DNA of 62,394 bases from Rhodanobacter sp. A1T4 (GCF_014207185.1 NZ_JACHCP010000015.1:1-62394), one strand, 5' to 3'; shown: positions 47,051-56,521, counted from the stretch's first letter. Translations and numbers: made by a program. The notes: a model not told the origin generated them from the letters alone.

Positions 47051-48217
47051 TTATTCGAACAATCGCTCCTTCAGAGGTAGAAGAGCGGCGCCGATGGCCG
47101 AGGTATCGCCATTGGTTTCAGTCAATACCAGCTTGGGCCGATCCGGGCCCACGCCGTAGCGATGGATATCGACGAATCGCACGCGCTCGATCAACATGCG
47201 CCCCAGCGGCAGCGGTAATTGCCCGCCGAACACGATGGCTTCCGGATCGAACAAGCCGGTCATGGCGTTGACAGTGCGATTCAGCGCCGGCAGTGTGCGT
47301 TGAATCCAGCTTTCCACACCCGGCCATGTCGGATCGAAACGCTGGCGCAAATCTTCCACTGAGTCGATCGCGATACCGTTGGCGCGCAATTCGGTCATCA
47401 GCGAACTCAGCGTGGGTCGATGCGCGGCTTCCTCCGGTGTGAACAAGGTGAGTTCACCCGCATTGCCATGCGTGCCGAACAGCGGCTTGCCGCCGACGAC
47501 CATGCCGGCACCGAAGCCATAGTTGAAAGAGAGATAGGCGAAGTTCTGCGCCCACAGTCCGGCGCCGAGCAGGCTCTCGCCAATCGCTGCCGTGGTCGCA
47601 TTGTTTTCGAGCCAAACTGGCAAATGCAACGCCTCCTCCAGGATCGGCACCAGATCGATCAGCGACCAATCCTGCAAGGGCTCGGGCGCGTTCATCTGAC
47701 GTCGCCCGGCGACGAAAAATCCACCGATCGCCACGCCGACACCGACCAGTTTTTCGCGCGATACGCCATTGCGCGCGAGGATGCGCTCCAGTGCGTCGCC
47801 GATGGCCGTCAGCGATGCGTTACGGTGCGTGGGCGGGGTCCGGATATGTACTTCTTCCAGGATGTGGCAGCTCAGGTCAGCCAGGCACAGCGTGATGGAA
47901 TCGGTGTTGATGGAGATGCCGGCGGTATATGCCGCTTCACGCACCAGCTCGATGCGCGGACTAGGCTGGCCACGACCATTGCGGATGGTGGCACCTGCGC
48001 GCAGCAGCCCGCGCGCTATCAACTGCTCGACCAGGCGATGCACCGATTGCTGCACCATATCGGTTTCGGCGGCGATGGCTGCTCGCGCCATCGTGCCATG
48101 GCGGCGGACGATATTGAGGATCAATCGCTCGCTAGGAGATAGCAAAAGACCGTCGTTTTTTTTCGGCACGGCAGGCTTTGATAGTGAGGCCGTCTTTCCC
48201 CCCCTTTTCGCGTTCAT
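47051..48217 (-). CDS. ROK-family transcriptional regulator (first)
   Basis: This 388-residue protein has a winged HTH at about residues 25-85 (SPSERLILNIVRRHGTMARA) and a ROK sugar-kinase-like domain (VGVGVAIGGFF, WLENNATTAAIGESLLGAG, FNYGFGAGMVVGG). After GNAGELTLFTPEE the zinc motif CxCGxxGC of ROK kinases and NagC/Mlc is absent, so it probably senses a ligand without that zinc site and without kinase activity. It is the last gene of the seven-gene Ugp-like operon and overlaps the phosphatase gene by four bases. It probably regulates the operon. Confidence 0.85.
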   Translation of the reverse strand: MNAKRGGKTASLSKPAVPKKNDGLLLSPSERLILNIVRRHGTMARAAIAAETDMVQQSVHRLVEQLIARGLLRAGATIRNGRGQPSPRIELVREAAYTAGISINTDSITLCLADLSCHILEEVHIRTPPTHRNASLTAIGDALERILARNGVSREKLVGVGVAIGGFFVAGRRQMNAPEPLQDWSLIDLVPILEEALHLPVWLENNATTAAIGESLLGAGLWAQNFAYLSFNYGFGAGMVVGGKPLFGTHGNAGELTLFTPEEAAHRPTLSSLMTELRANGIAIDSVEDLRQRFDPTWPGVESWIQRTLPALNRTVNAMTGLFDPEAIVFGGQLPLPLGRMLIERVRFVDIHRYGVGPDRPKLVLTETNGDTSAIGAALLPLKERLFE

Positions 48218-49044
48218 GGATTTGCTTCACTCTTGGACATATAGGCGTGACCATCGCAACATTCGCCGCTCAATTTCGACCACAGAGGTCCGGCTACACG
48301 CATTAGCGGCTCGGTACCCACAGCAATACGCACACCGCGACGGCGGGTGGTGTAGTCCGCATCGACAATAAGACCTGCCTCGCGACACAACACCATGCCT
48401 GCCGCAACGTCCCAGAGATTGGTGTAGTCCTCGAAATAACCATCGACATGCCCTAGTGCCGCAAACCCCATACCAATAGTGGCGCAGCGATAGCCTGTGA
48501 CGGACCAGCGACGGCGTTTGAGTTCGGCCTCAAGCGCCGCGGATTGTGTGGTTGCCCACATTGGATTGGTACCGATGGCGGCGATGCGGACATCGGGAAA
48601 CGGAACCTTGCGCTCTATCTGCACGCCATTGAGGAAAAAGCCCAGGCCTGCGCCGGCGGCGACGGTCATGTCCAAAGCCGGATAACGAATCGCTCCGATC
48701 ACCGGAATGGTGTCGGCTATGTAGGCCACTGCGACGCCCCATAGCGGTGAGCCGCGGAGAAAATTACCGGTGCCATCGATCGGATCGACAACCCAGGCAT
48801 GCGCACACAGTTCACCGCCCAGTTCCTCGCCGACCACTGCCTCACCTGGAAAGTGCGTGTCAATTTCATCGCGCACAAATCGCTCGACAGTAGTGTCAGC
48901 GTCGCTTGCGAAGTCCATCAATCCTTTGTACGTGGTTGTCAGTTGTTCACGTTCGGAAAAATAGCGGCGAGCAATATCGCCGCCTTTCTCGACAAGGGTA
49001 ATGGCAGCCTGCAGACGCGCATATAAATCAATCAAGGTTGACAT
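48214..49044 (-). CDS. Inositol-monophosphatase-family phosphatase
   Basis: This 276-residue metal-dependent phosphomonoesterase shows GEELGG near residue 73, WVVDPIDGTGNFLRGSPLWG near residue 85 and WDVAAGMVLCREAG near residue 212. It is distinct from the housekeeping SuhB at 34560. It is embedded in the importer operon, overlapping the ATPase gene by 13 bases and the ROK gene by four. There it probably removes phosphate from a sugar or polyol phosphate released from the imported compound, as AccG does in agrocinopine breakdown. The substrate is inference. Confidence 0.85.
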   Translation of the reverse strand: MSTLIDLYARLQAAITLVEKGGDIARRYFSEREQLTTTYKGLMDFASDADTTVERFVRDEIDTHFPGEAVVGEELGGELCAHAWVVDPIDGTGNFLRGSPLWGVAVAYIADTIPVIGAIRYPALDMTVAAGAGLGFFLNGVQIERKVPFPDVRIAAIGTNPMWATTQSAALEAELKRRRWSVTGYRCATIGMGFAALGHVDGYFEDYTNLWDVAAGMVLCREAGLIVDADYTTRRRGVRIAVGTEPLMRVAGPLWSKLSGECCDGHAYMSKSEANP

Positions 49045-50138
49045 CCTTCTGCCAAAAAAGAAGCGGGTCGGGTGCTGTATGGTTCGATGCGTTCGCCACT
49101 GATAGCGTCGAAACAGCAGATGGCCTGTGATGAAAAGCTCAGGCGGAGTGTTTCACCCCGGACATAAGTGCGCGTACCGCTGTAGGTAACCAGGACACGC
49201 TGCTGTCCGATACGAGCATAGATGACCCGATGACTCCCCAAGTCTTCGGCTGCCTCTACGACGGCCGCCATGCCGCGTGGATCATCGAGATCGATGGCTT
49301 CCGGTCGGATACCGATCATCACGGCGGCCGATGAATTCGCCTTGATGGCGGCAGGGAAACAGCCGCCGCCGTCGACGACTATGTCGTGGCCTTCATGGCG
49401 CGCGGTCAGCAGATTCATCGGGGGCGTTCCAATGAAACCAGCGACAAAGGTCGTGCGTGGCTGGTGGTAAAGCGCCATCGGTGTGCCCGCTTGTTCGACG
49501 AGTCCGTTATTCAGCAGCACGATATGGTCGGCCAATGTCATCGCCTCGGTCTGGTCGTGGGTAACGAAGATGGTCGTCGCACCAATCTCATCATGCAGGC
49601 GGCGTAGCTCGATGCGCATCTCTTGACGCAATTTGGCATCGAGGTTCGATAACGGCTCGTCAAACAGCAGCACACGCTGTCGTCGCGCGATGGCACGGCC
49701 GATAGCTACCCGCTGGCGTTGGCCGCCAGAGAGCTGAGCGGGGCGACGATCCAGAAGCGCGCCAAGCCCCAATAATTCGGCGGCCTCACCGATTCGGCGT
49801 TCACGTTCTTTACGGTCCAATCCGGCCAGTTTGAGGGCATAGCCGATGTTGTCGCTCACGCTCATGTGCGGATACAGCGCGTAGTTCTGAAACACCATCG
49901 CGCAACCACGGTGCTGGGGCGGGGTGCGGGTGACGTCAGCGCCGCCGATATGCACCGTGCCGCGATCGGCCTCTTCCAGGCCAGCAATCGACCGTAGCAG
50001 CGTGGATTTGCCGCAACCGGAAGGCCCCAGCACAACGGTGAATTGTCCCGCCGCAAAATCGATGTCGAGGTCGTTCATGACCACACGGCTGCCAAAGCGC
50101 TTCGATAGCCCTTGGACGCGAATCGCTGCAGCGCTCAT
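49032..50138 (-). CDS. ABC importer ATPase, UgpC/MalK-like
   Basis: This 368-residue ATPase of the carbohydrate uptake CUT1 class has Walker A GPSGCGKSTLLRSIAGLEE near residue 40, signature LSGGQRQRVAIGRAIARRQ near residue 136, Walker B VLLFDEPLSNLDAKLR and a C-terminal TOBE/MalK regulatory domain (VMIGIRPEAIDLDD). The start at 50138 overlaps the permease stop by four bases. The match to a UgpB-like binding protein suggests UgpC rather than MalK. Confidence 0.9.
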   Translation of the reverse strand: MSAAAIRVQGLSKRFGSRVVMNDLDIDFAAGQFTVVLGPSGCGKSTLLRSIAGLEEADRGTVHIGGADVTRTPPQHRGCAMVFQNYALYPHMSVSDNIGYALKLAGLDRKERERRIGEAAELLGLGALLDRRPAQLSGGQRQRVAIGRAIARRQRVLLFDEPLSNLDAKLRQEMRIELRRLHDEIGATTIFVTHDQTEAMTLADHIVLLNNGLVEQAGTPMALYHQPRTTFVAGFIGTPPMNLLTARHEGHDIVVDGGGCFPAAIKANSSAAVMIGIRPEAIDLDDPRGMAAVVEAAEDLGSHRVIYARIGQQRVLVTYSGTRTYVRGETLRLSFSSQAICCFDAISGERIEPYSTRPASFLAEGCQP

Positions 50139-51025
50139 TTGCCTATCCCCGTCACGCCGCGTACAAACCAGCGTTGCGTCAGCCCCATCACGAACAGCGG
50201 CGGCGCAAGTGCAATCAACGCCGCCGCCATGACCAGATTCCATTCCGGAGGCTGGCCGGTCTCAGTCGGCAGAAACGTGGCAATACCCAGCGAAATGGTG
50301 CGCATGTCAGGTCGGCTGGTAGCGACGAGAGGCCACATATAATCCTTCCAGGTGCCAAGAAAAACGATGGTGCCAAGGGCTGCGAAATTGGCCTTGGACA
50401 GCGGTAACAGGATGTCGATGAAGAAGCGAATCGGGCCCGCGCCGTCCATCCGCGCAGCCTCCGAAAGTTCGGTCGGCACGGTGAGGTAGAACTGGCGGAA
50501 CAAGAAGGTGCCCGTAGCTGAGGCCATCAAAGGCAAGGACAGGCCGGCGTAACTGTCGAGCAGATTTATCGACACCGACAGATGTAGTCCGGTAACGGCA
50601 GCGATCAGCCTGCGAAGCGGCTCGAACAGATCGGATGCCACCGCGTAAGTCGGCACGATGCGCACTTCCAACGGCAACAACAGTGTGACGAATGTGCCCC
50701 AGAACACCACATGCCGGATGCGTGAGCGGAAATACACCACGGCGAAAGCACTGGTAGAGGCCAATGCCAATTTGCCGGTTACGACGATCAGCGACACCAC
50801 GCAGCTGTTGAAAAGCATAGTTCCGATGCGTGCATCGCGCATAACGATACGCAGGTTTTCCCAGAGATGGCTGCCTGGCAGCAAAGCCAATCCATGAACA
50901 AGAATCTGCCGGCTCGTTACCGAAGCCGAACACAACGCGAGATAGATGGGTCCCAGTGCAAAGACCAAACCCACAACCAGCAAGATCAAGGTGGTGGTTT
51001 TCAATAGCGGGTGACGTTCGACCAT
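50135..51025 (-). CDS. ABC importer permease, UgpE-like
   Basis: This 296-residue permease has six membrane helices. The EAA loop, which docks the ATPase, is ELSEAARMDGAGPIRFFIDI near residue 190. The MalG/UgpE-type end is ALIALAPPLFVMGLTQRWFV followed by RGVTGIGK. The start at 51025 is two bases past the previous stop; the frame opens to 51079 inside the other permease gene. Confidence 0.9.
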   Translation of the reverse strand: MVERHPLLKTTTLILLVVGLVFALGPIYLALCSASVTSRQILVHGLALLPGSHLWENLRIVMRDARIGTMLFNSCVVSLIVVTGKLALASTSAFAVVYFRSRIRHVVFWGTFVTLLLPLEVRIVPTYAVASDLFEPLRRLIAAVTGLHLSVSINLLDSYAGLSLPLMASATGTFLFRQFYLTVPTELSEAARMDGAGPIRFFIDILLPLSKANFAALGTIVFLGTWKDYMWPLVATSRPDMRTISLGIATFLPTETGQPPEWNLVMAAALIALAPPLFVMGLTQRWFVRGVTGIGK

Positions 51026-51027
51026 GC

Positions 51028-51915
51028 TCAGCCCTCCTGCCGTGCGCGGCGTTCGAAAACAAAGAACTGGACGAAGCATGCCGCGAACACCAGCAGCATA
51101 AGCATCATCGACAAGGCGGAAGAGCCCGAGAGATCGAGGCCAATGAAGCCATCCGTATAAATCTTATAGGCCAAGATGTTCGTCGCGCGCCCGGGACCGC
51201 CTTGCGTCATCGTGTCGACGATCGCGAAACTGTTGGTGAAGGATTCGATCAGGTTGATGGTGGCCACAAAGAACAGTTGTGGCTTGAGCATCGGCAATTG
51301 GATATCGATAAAGCGGCGTACAGGATCCGCGCCATCGATCGCGGCGGCAGCCAGATACTCCGCAGGAATTGCTCGCAGCGCCGCCACGAAAACGATGAAG
51401 TTGAACGGTATCTGCGTCCAGGCAAAAGCGAACACGACCATCAGCATGGACTGCGTTCCGTTGAGATAGGGCTGCCAGAAGCCAGGCCATAACGTATTGA
51501 GATAGCCCAGTGGTCCGATGCTGGGACTGGCGGCGACTTTCAGAATGACGCCTAGTACAGAGCCAGCTACTGCATAGGGCCAGATAAGTAGGTAGCGGAA
51601 CAATCCGCCGGTGCGACGGTGTAACTCCACCATGGCGGCCAAGAACAGTGCAACGGCTATGGACAGGCTGACGCCAAACGCGGCGAAGAGGGCTGTGGTA
51701 CGTAGTGCCGCATAGAAACTGCTGTCCGTGAGTTCGCGGGTGTAGTTGCCCAGGCCGACGAACGTCGAGCAGTTGCCGAATGGGCACACGAGGTGCAAAG
51801 ACCACCAGAACGCTTTGAGCGTTGGCCAATAGAAGAACAGGGCGATCAGCACGAGTTGTGGTAAACCCAGTGCCAAGGGGATCCAATGGCCATGGAAGCG
51901 TGCACTGGACTTCAT
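51028..51915 (-). CDS. ABC importer permease, UgpA-like
   Basis: This 295-residue permease has six membrane helices, GLPQLVLIALFFYWPTLKAF at the start. The EAA loop is AIPAEYLAAAAIDGADPVRR near residue 200. FVGLGNYTRELTDSSFY is the typical region after the first helix. Its start overlaps the binding-protein stop by four bases. Confidence 0.9.
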   Translation of the reverse strand: MKSSARFHGHWIPLALGLPQLVLIALFFYWPTLKAFWWSLHLVCPFGNCSTFVGLGNYTRELTDSSFYAALRTTALFAAFGVSLSIAVALFLAAMVELHRRTGGLFRYLLIWPYAVAGSVLGVILKVAASPSIGPLGYLNTLWPGFWQPYLNGTQSMLMVVFAFAWTQIPFNFIVFVAALRAIPAEYLAAAAIDGADPVRRFIDIQLPMLKPQLFFVATINLIESFTNSFAIVDTMTQGGPGRATNILAYKIYTDGFIGLDLSGSSALSMMLMLLVFAACFVQFFVFERRARQEG

Positions 51916-53249
51916 GGCCCGTCCTCTGCGCGCGGCGCGTCTATGTAGGTCGTCTGGAAACGCTCAAGCAGACGATTGCCGCGTACCTGGGCATGCTCCA
52001 GCGCAGTATCCATGGTTTCTTTGCCGCCTAGTGCACGCTGCACTTCGTCCTGCCAGATCAGTCGGAACAAGGGCGTGAAACCCAATCGCGTGCCGGCGTT
52101 ATAATCGTTGTTCGGTAGTTCCAAGGAAGCGAGTCCCTCGCGGATCGCATCGGGCTCTGCGTCCGGTGCGGTGGTAAGGATTTCTTCTGCTTCGTGGGTC
52201 AGCGGCAGATAACCCGTGCGCCGTGCGAACATGAGTTGCTGTCGAGGGTCATGTAAATAAGCGAGGAACCTGGCTACAGCCGGATAGACAGAAGCACTCT
52301 GTCCTTTGAGTACCCACAGCGATGAGCCGCCGATCGTGGTGCCGTAACGCTTGGTACCTGCGTAGACAGGAAGCAGGCCAACTTCGGCATCGACTAGTCC
52401 CGCTTTTTTCACGATGGCATAGGCACCCGTCGCATCGACCGACATCGCACATTCGCCGTCGGCAAACGCCAAGGTCTGGTCGTTGGCGCGCGTCATGATC
52501 GCGGGTACGAGCAGCCCTCGTGAGTACCAGCGGGCTACGTCATTCATGAAACGCCGATGCACGCCGTCGGCAAACTCATAACGTGCTTGAAGCCCTTCAT
52601 GACCGTTATTGGCGCTTGCGATGGGCGCTCCCTGCACGGCATTGATTTGTTCAAGCATCTTCCATGGCGTGTAGTCGGACACAGCAGGACAACTTTTTCC
52701 GTGCGCGTGTAGTGCTTCCATCGCCGCTTCGAAAGCTTCCCAAGTTTGCGGGAGGTGGTCCACACCGACTGCCGTCAATTTTTGCCGATTGGCATAAAGC
52801 ACTAGCGTCGATGCACTGAACGGCTGCGAGAGCAGACGTCCATTCTCTGTTGCATAAAACCGCCGAATACCCTTGAGGTAATCCGATGCATCAATGGGGT
52901 GACCCATGGCTTGCATCAGCGTGTCGACCGGATAAACGGCGCCACTCAGCAGCATGTCGGCGCTACCGATATCGTAGATTTCAACGAGCGCTGGCTGGCG
53001 ACCGGCCCGATAGGCAGCCACCGTCTTGCGCAAGGTCTGTTCGTAGGTGCCTTGCGGGAAACAGTGAACATGATCCTGCAGTGATGCCGCATTGAAGTTC
53101 GCGCACATCGATTCGATGGCTTGCGCGTAAATCCCGCCGTGCGCATACCAGAAGTCAAAATCCGCTGCAGCACACGTCGCCGCCGGGGCTGCGGCTACTA
53201 AAGCCGACAGCACCCAAGCGAGGATGCGTGCGCCAGCGCTGGACTTCAT
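51912..53249 (-). CDS. ABC substrate-binding protein, UgpB-like
   Basis: This 445-residue periplasmic binding protein has a Sec signal peptide (residues 1-27). Several blocks match my memory of E. coli UgpB, the glycerol-3-phosphate and glycerophosphodiester binder: TYEQTLRKTVAAYRAG, LLSQPFSASTLVLYANR, GGSSLWVLKGQSAS and RTGYLPLTHEAEEI. This points to a phosphate-containing small ligand and away from plain sugars. It overlaps the DUF1868 gene by four bases. The fine specificity cannot be read. Confidence 0.85.
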   Translation of the reverse strand: MKSSAGARILAWVLSALVAAAPAATCAAADFDFWYAHGGIYAQAIESMCANFNAASLQDHVHCFPQGTYEQTLRKTVAAYRAGRQPALVEIYDIGSADMLLSGAVYPVDTLMQAMGHPIDASDYLKGIRRFYATENGRLLSQPFSASTLVLYANRQKLTAVGVDHLPQTWEAFEAAMEALHAHGKSCPAVSDYTPWKMLEQINAVQGAPIASANNGHEGLQARYEFADGVHRRFMNDVARWYSRGLLVPAIMTRANDQTLAFADGECAMSVDATGAYAIVKKAGLVDAEVGLLPVYAGTKRYGTTIGGSSLWVLKGQSASVYPAVARFLAYLHDPRQQLMFARRTGYLPLTHEAEEILTTAPDAEPDAIREGLASLELPNNDYNAGTRLGFTPLFRLIWQDEVQRALGGKETMDTALEHAQVRGNRLLERFQTTYIDAPRAEDGP

Positions 53250-53956
53250 GCGGGGTGCTCCTGACGCAGCAGCAAAAACTGATTGTCGAAGCAGTGCATA
53301 TCGTTGAACGTACAGAACTCCGGCGCGCCCAGCGTGATGGTGCCGACGTGTTCTGCTAGCTCGCTATAAAGCGTGCTGTTGAAATCCAGAGCCTGCTTCA
53401 CCGCCTCCAGGCTCATCGGTTTGATGAGATAGGAAAGCGTTATATGAAACACATAATGATCATGGTTAGGACTGTGGATACCCAAGCACTTCGACAGGCG
53501 ATCGCGTAAGTCACGAATCTTGCGTACCTCCTCGGCATCAGTTGGGACCAGCGTCACCATGCCGATACCTCTCTGCTCGGCAGCCTCGGCGATCCGCATG
53601 CGAAAAAATGGCTCGCCGCCAAGGTCAAAGGCGCGCAATCGCCTCGCCATGAAGCGCGTACATTCGGCCAGAGTGGTATTCAGCGGCAACTCGATTGGCC
53701 ATTGCTCCCTCGATCGAGGCTGATCCACCACGCCTTCGAACACCGTCATGTGATAGCTCTCCGGCGGCAGCATGGTCACACAATCGGCGAACGGGCCGGC
53801 CTTGATCCGATCGCGCACCTCGACCAAGCCATCCGATAACGGTGTGAACAACGGGACGTGGCAAATAAGCGTATTGCCTGGATGGCGCAGCACGTTGCCA
53901 TGCGCATCGAACTTGAGATTGAGGTGGCTAAGCGGCTGATGGAGCTTGTCAAGCAT
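53246..53956 (-). CDS. DUF1868 2H-phosphoesterase-like protein, cytoplasmic
   Basis: This 236-residue protein of the DUF1868 family has the two HxT/S motifs of the 2H phosphoesterase superfamily: YHMTVFEG near residue 69 and HITLSY near residue 172. No signal peptide is present, so it should act in the cytoplasm. 2H enzymes split or open phosphodiester and cyclic phosphodiester bonds. As first gene of the operon it probably cleaves the imported phosphodiester before the phosphatase acts. It is divergent from the GH32-like gene. Confidence 0.8.
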   Translation of the reverse strand: MLDKLHQPLSHLNLKFDAHGNVLRHPGNTLICHVPLFTPLSDGLVEVRDRIKAGPFADCVTMLPPESYHMTVFEGVVDQPRSREQWPIELPLNTTLAECTRFMARRLRAFDLGGEPFFRMRIAEAAEQRGIGMVTLVPTDAEEVRKIRDLRDRLSKCLGIHSPNHDHYVFHITLSYLIKPMSLEAVKQALDFNSTLYSELAEHVGTITLGAPEFCTFNDMHCFDNQFLLLRQEHPA

Positions 53957-54323
53957 TCTCAGAAAACCTCAAAGCGAATGCGGCGCGTACGTCAAAATGC
54001 GGCCGATGGAGAAGGCGTCCTTCGGCCGATCATGCGCGAGCTGTTTCGCGCGGCCGCCGGTGTAGAAATCGATGCCGCAGAGATTATCACTCATTGTGTG
54101 TCATATTTTTTACAATCTCTCGCTCAAGCTAATAGTCTCAATTTGACGTCGTTCTGTCTCCAAAAAGACCTGTATAAATGGGAAAATTTGCCGTAGGTAA
54201 GGAATCGTCCGCGTGCGAAGGCATGTTATCGAGATCTAAATAAGTCAGTTTGCGTGCAATTAACTAACTTTATGAGTAGTATTTTTCGGCGCAACCGGCG
54301 CTGACTTCTTGCGAGCGAACGAC
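53957..54323. promoter_or_regulatory. Divergent promoter region of the importer operon and GH32-like gene
   Basis: This 367-base gap contains the control region for both directions. Part of 53957-54110 is GC-rich and the remainder is AT-rich. At 54256-54271 the sequence GCAATTAACTAACTTT resembles the palindrome region before the TonB-dependent receptor (56640-56660), with a TAACTA half-site at 54261-54266. No full palindrome or firm promoter boxes are visible. Confidence 0.35.
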
Positions 54324-55316
54324 ATGGCTTTCCGTCTGGAGGACCGTTGGGTTTGGGATTTCTGGATGGTCCAGGAGGGCGCACGGACACACCTTTTTTT
54401 CCTGCAGGCGCCCAAGTCGCTAGACGATCCCAATCAACGCCATTGGCATGTGTCGATCGGTCATGCCGTGGCGGAGGATTTGCTGCATTGGACCGAGGTC
54501 GGCACGGCGCTACGTCCCGCGCTGATGTCGGCCTGGGATGACTACACCACGTGGACCGGTTCGGTCGTGCGCTCGCCGCAGGGCAAGTGGCTGATGTTCT
54601 ATACCGGTACCAGTCGTGCGGAAGAGGGGGTGATTCAACGGATTGGTGTGGCGGCTTCGGATGATCTGCATCAATGGGAACGCTTGCACGACAATCCCGT
54701 GCTCGAAGCCGATGGCACGCTTTACGAAACGTTGGACCGTGAACTTTGGTATGAGGAGGCTTGCCGCGATCCCTGGGTCTTCGAAGATCCGGACGGTGAT
54801 GGCTGGCATATGGTGTTCACCGCTCGCGAAGCCGTTGGGCCGGGCAGCGGCCGCGGTGTTATCGCTCATGCCGTATCGAAGGATTTGCAGCACTGGTCGC
54901 TGCGTCCGCCGTTGTTTCGATCCGGCCTATTCGGACATATGGAAGTACCGCAAATCTTCGAGCTGGAAGGGCGCTGGTATTGCCTGTTCTGCACAGGAAC
55001 AACCGCAAGTGCCGATACGCAAACACCTGACTCGGCATCGACGCCCGTGATCGGCACGCATTACCTGATCGCCGATCATCCGCTCGGTGAATGGCGTCTC
55101 GCAGCGGGCGATTTTTTGGTGGGCGATGCGCTGGGACGGCTGTATGCCGGCCGCGTGATGTGTGCTCAAGACGGCTCGCTGCAATTCATGGCGTTTCTCA
55201 AAAACGATCAGGATGGCCGTTTCGTTGGCGATCTCACCGATCCCATGCCCGTCGTCGTGGATGGCGATGGATTCTTGCAGGTTGACGCCAGCGCTTATGG
55301 CATCGTGAAAAAATGA
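54324..55316 (+). CDS. Cytoplasmic GH32-like glycoside hydrolase
   Basis: This 330-residue five-bladed beta-propeller enzyme resembles the GH32/GH43/GH68 clans. Putative catalytic residues are Asp12 in VWDFWMV (nucleophile), the transition-state stabiliser RDP at 148-150 in CRDPWVFED, and Glu207 in HMEVPQIF (acid). It lacks the beta-sandwich domain found in many GH32 enzymes and has no signal peptide. A fructofuranosidase-like activity is possible; other furanosides cannot be excluded. TTG at 54309 is an alternative start. Confidence 0.75.
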   Translation: MAFRLEDRWVWDFWMVQEGARTHLFFLQAPKSLDDPNQRHWHVSIGHAVAEDLLHWTEVGTALRPALMSAWDDYTTWTGSVVRSPQGKWLMFYTGTSRAEEGVIQRIGVAASDDLHQWERLHDNPVLEADGTLYETLDRELWYEEACRDPWVFEDPDGDGWHMVFTAREAVGPGSGRGVIAHAVSKDLQHWSLRPPLFRSGLFGHMEVPQIFELEGRWYCLFCTGTTASADTQTPDSASTPVIGTHYLIADHPLGEWRLAAGDFLVGDALGRLYAGRVMCAQDGSLQFMAFLKNDQDGRFVGDLTDPMPVVVDGDGFLQVDASAYGIVKK

Positions 55317-55363
55317 TCTGTATGCGTGTTGATTTCAATGCGCGATGCAGATGATCGTTTTGA

Positions 55364-56521
55364 TCATCCCTTTTGGGGCTCCGAGTACGACGTAATGGAA
55401 GTCATGAAGTGCAAGGGAAGACTTGATGCGCCAAGCTCAAGGCCCGACTTGGCATTTTGCGACACGATAATCTCCGGCACACTCAAGCCTTCAGGGATCG
55501 CACGCGGCAACTGCTCACGCAACATACGCGCGATATGTGTGAAGACAGAGATTGGCAGCAGGCCATTCAATACGATCGCCTCGATATCGAGGATGACGCT
55601 CAATTGGCGCGAAAGGTCGAGCAGATAAGGTCCCACTCGCTCAATCCATTCCATGATCAAACCATCGGGGATATGCGACTGGGCAAGATCACGCATGAGT
55701 TGTGGTGGTTTTGTCATCCGGTCGGCGAGGAAAAGCAATAAGTCGCGGCCAGAGGGTCTTGGTTCTCCATACGGATATAGCCCGCCAAATTCGGCAGCAC
55801 GTCCTAACGTACCTCGATAAGGACGGCGCTCCAGGATCAGTCCGCCACCGATACCGTAGGCGATGTGGATAGCCGCGAAATTGCGCAGCCGCTGGCCTGC
55901 ACCAAAATACATATCGGCCAAAGCGGCGGCTTTGGAACTGTTTTCCAGCCAGCAAGGAAACCCCAGCGCCTGTTGGAAGTGGGTGGGAATATCGAGTTGC
56001 TTCCATGCGCTGTACTCCTCCGGAAAGGAATGCATGCCCGTAAGCTTCAAGCCCGTACCGTATTCACCCATGGTGGTGCCTGGCATGCAGATACCGGCAC
56101 CAAGCACACGATCGCGTGGAACATTGGCCTCGATAAGCAACCGATCGAGCATGGTTGCCGAAAGATTCGCCACAACGGTCGGGTCGGCTTCTGCGAGATT
56201 GTGCGCAGCGCTCGCACGCAGATTGCCTTCGAAATCGGTGATGCAGGCCGACAGGTATTCCGATTGCACCGCGATGCCGACAGCGAAGGCGCCATCCGGA
56301 TTGAGCTTGATCAGCTGTGCCGGTTTGCCACGTTGGCCATCGCGCACCTTGTGCAGCTCCAGCAACAGCTGATTGTCCGAGAGCACCTGAGTCAAGCGGG
56401 TCAGGCTTGGCGTGGTCAAGGCGGTCATACGTGCCAGGCCCGCACGTGACATCGGCCCGTTGCTGCGCAACAGGTCCAGGATCCGCCGTTCGTTGTAACC
56501 CAGGTTACTGTCCATCGTCAT
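55364..56521 (-). CDS. ROK-family transcriptional regulator (second)
   Basis: This 385-residue protein has an N-terminal winged HTH (NERRILDLLRSNGPMSRAGL, residues 10-29, and LTTPSLTRLTQVLSDNQ) and a ROK domain (VGIAVQSEYLSACITDFEGN, CWLENSSKAAALADMYFGAG, IAYGIGGGLILE). The zinc motif is missing here too; in its place the sequence reads EFGGLYPYGEPRPSGRD. ATG at 56515 is an alternative start. It is divergent from the TonB-dependent receptor and convergent with the GH32-like gene. The palindrome at 56640 is a likely operator. Confidence 0.85.
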   Translation of the reverse strand: MTMDSNLGYNERRILDLLRSNGPMSRAGLARMTALTTPSLTRLTQVLSDNQLLLELHKVRDGQRGKPAQLIKLNPDGAFAVGIAVQSEYLSACITDFEGNLRASAAHNLAEADPTVVANLSATMLDRLLIEANVPRDRVLGAGICMPGTTMGEYGTGLKLTGMHSFPEEYSAWKQLDIPTHFQQALGFPCWLENSSKAAALADMYFGAGQRLRNFAAIHIAYGIGGGLILERRPYRGTLGRAAEFGGLYPYGEPRPSGRDLLLFLADRMTKPPQLMRDLAQSHIPDGLIMEWIERVGPYLLDLSRQLSVILDIEAIVLNGLLPISVFTHIARMLREQLPRAIPEGLSVPEIIVSQNAKSGLELGASSLPLHFMTSITSYSEPQKG

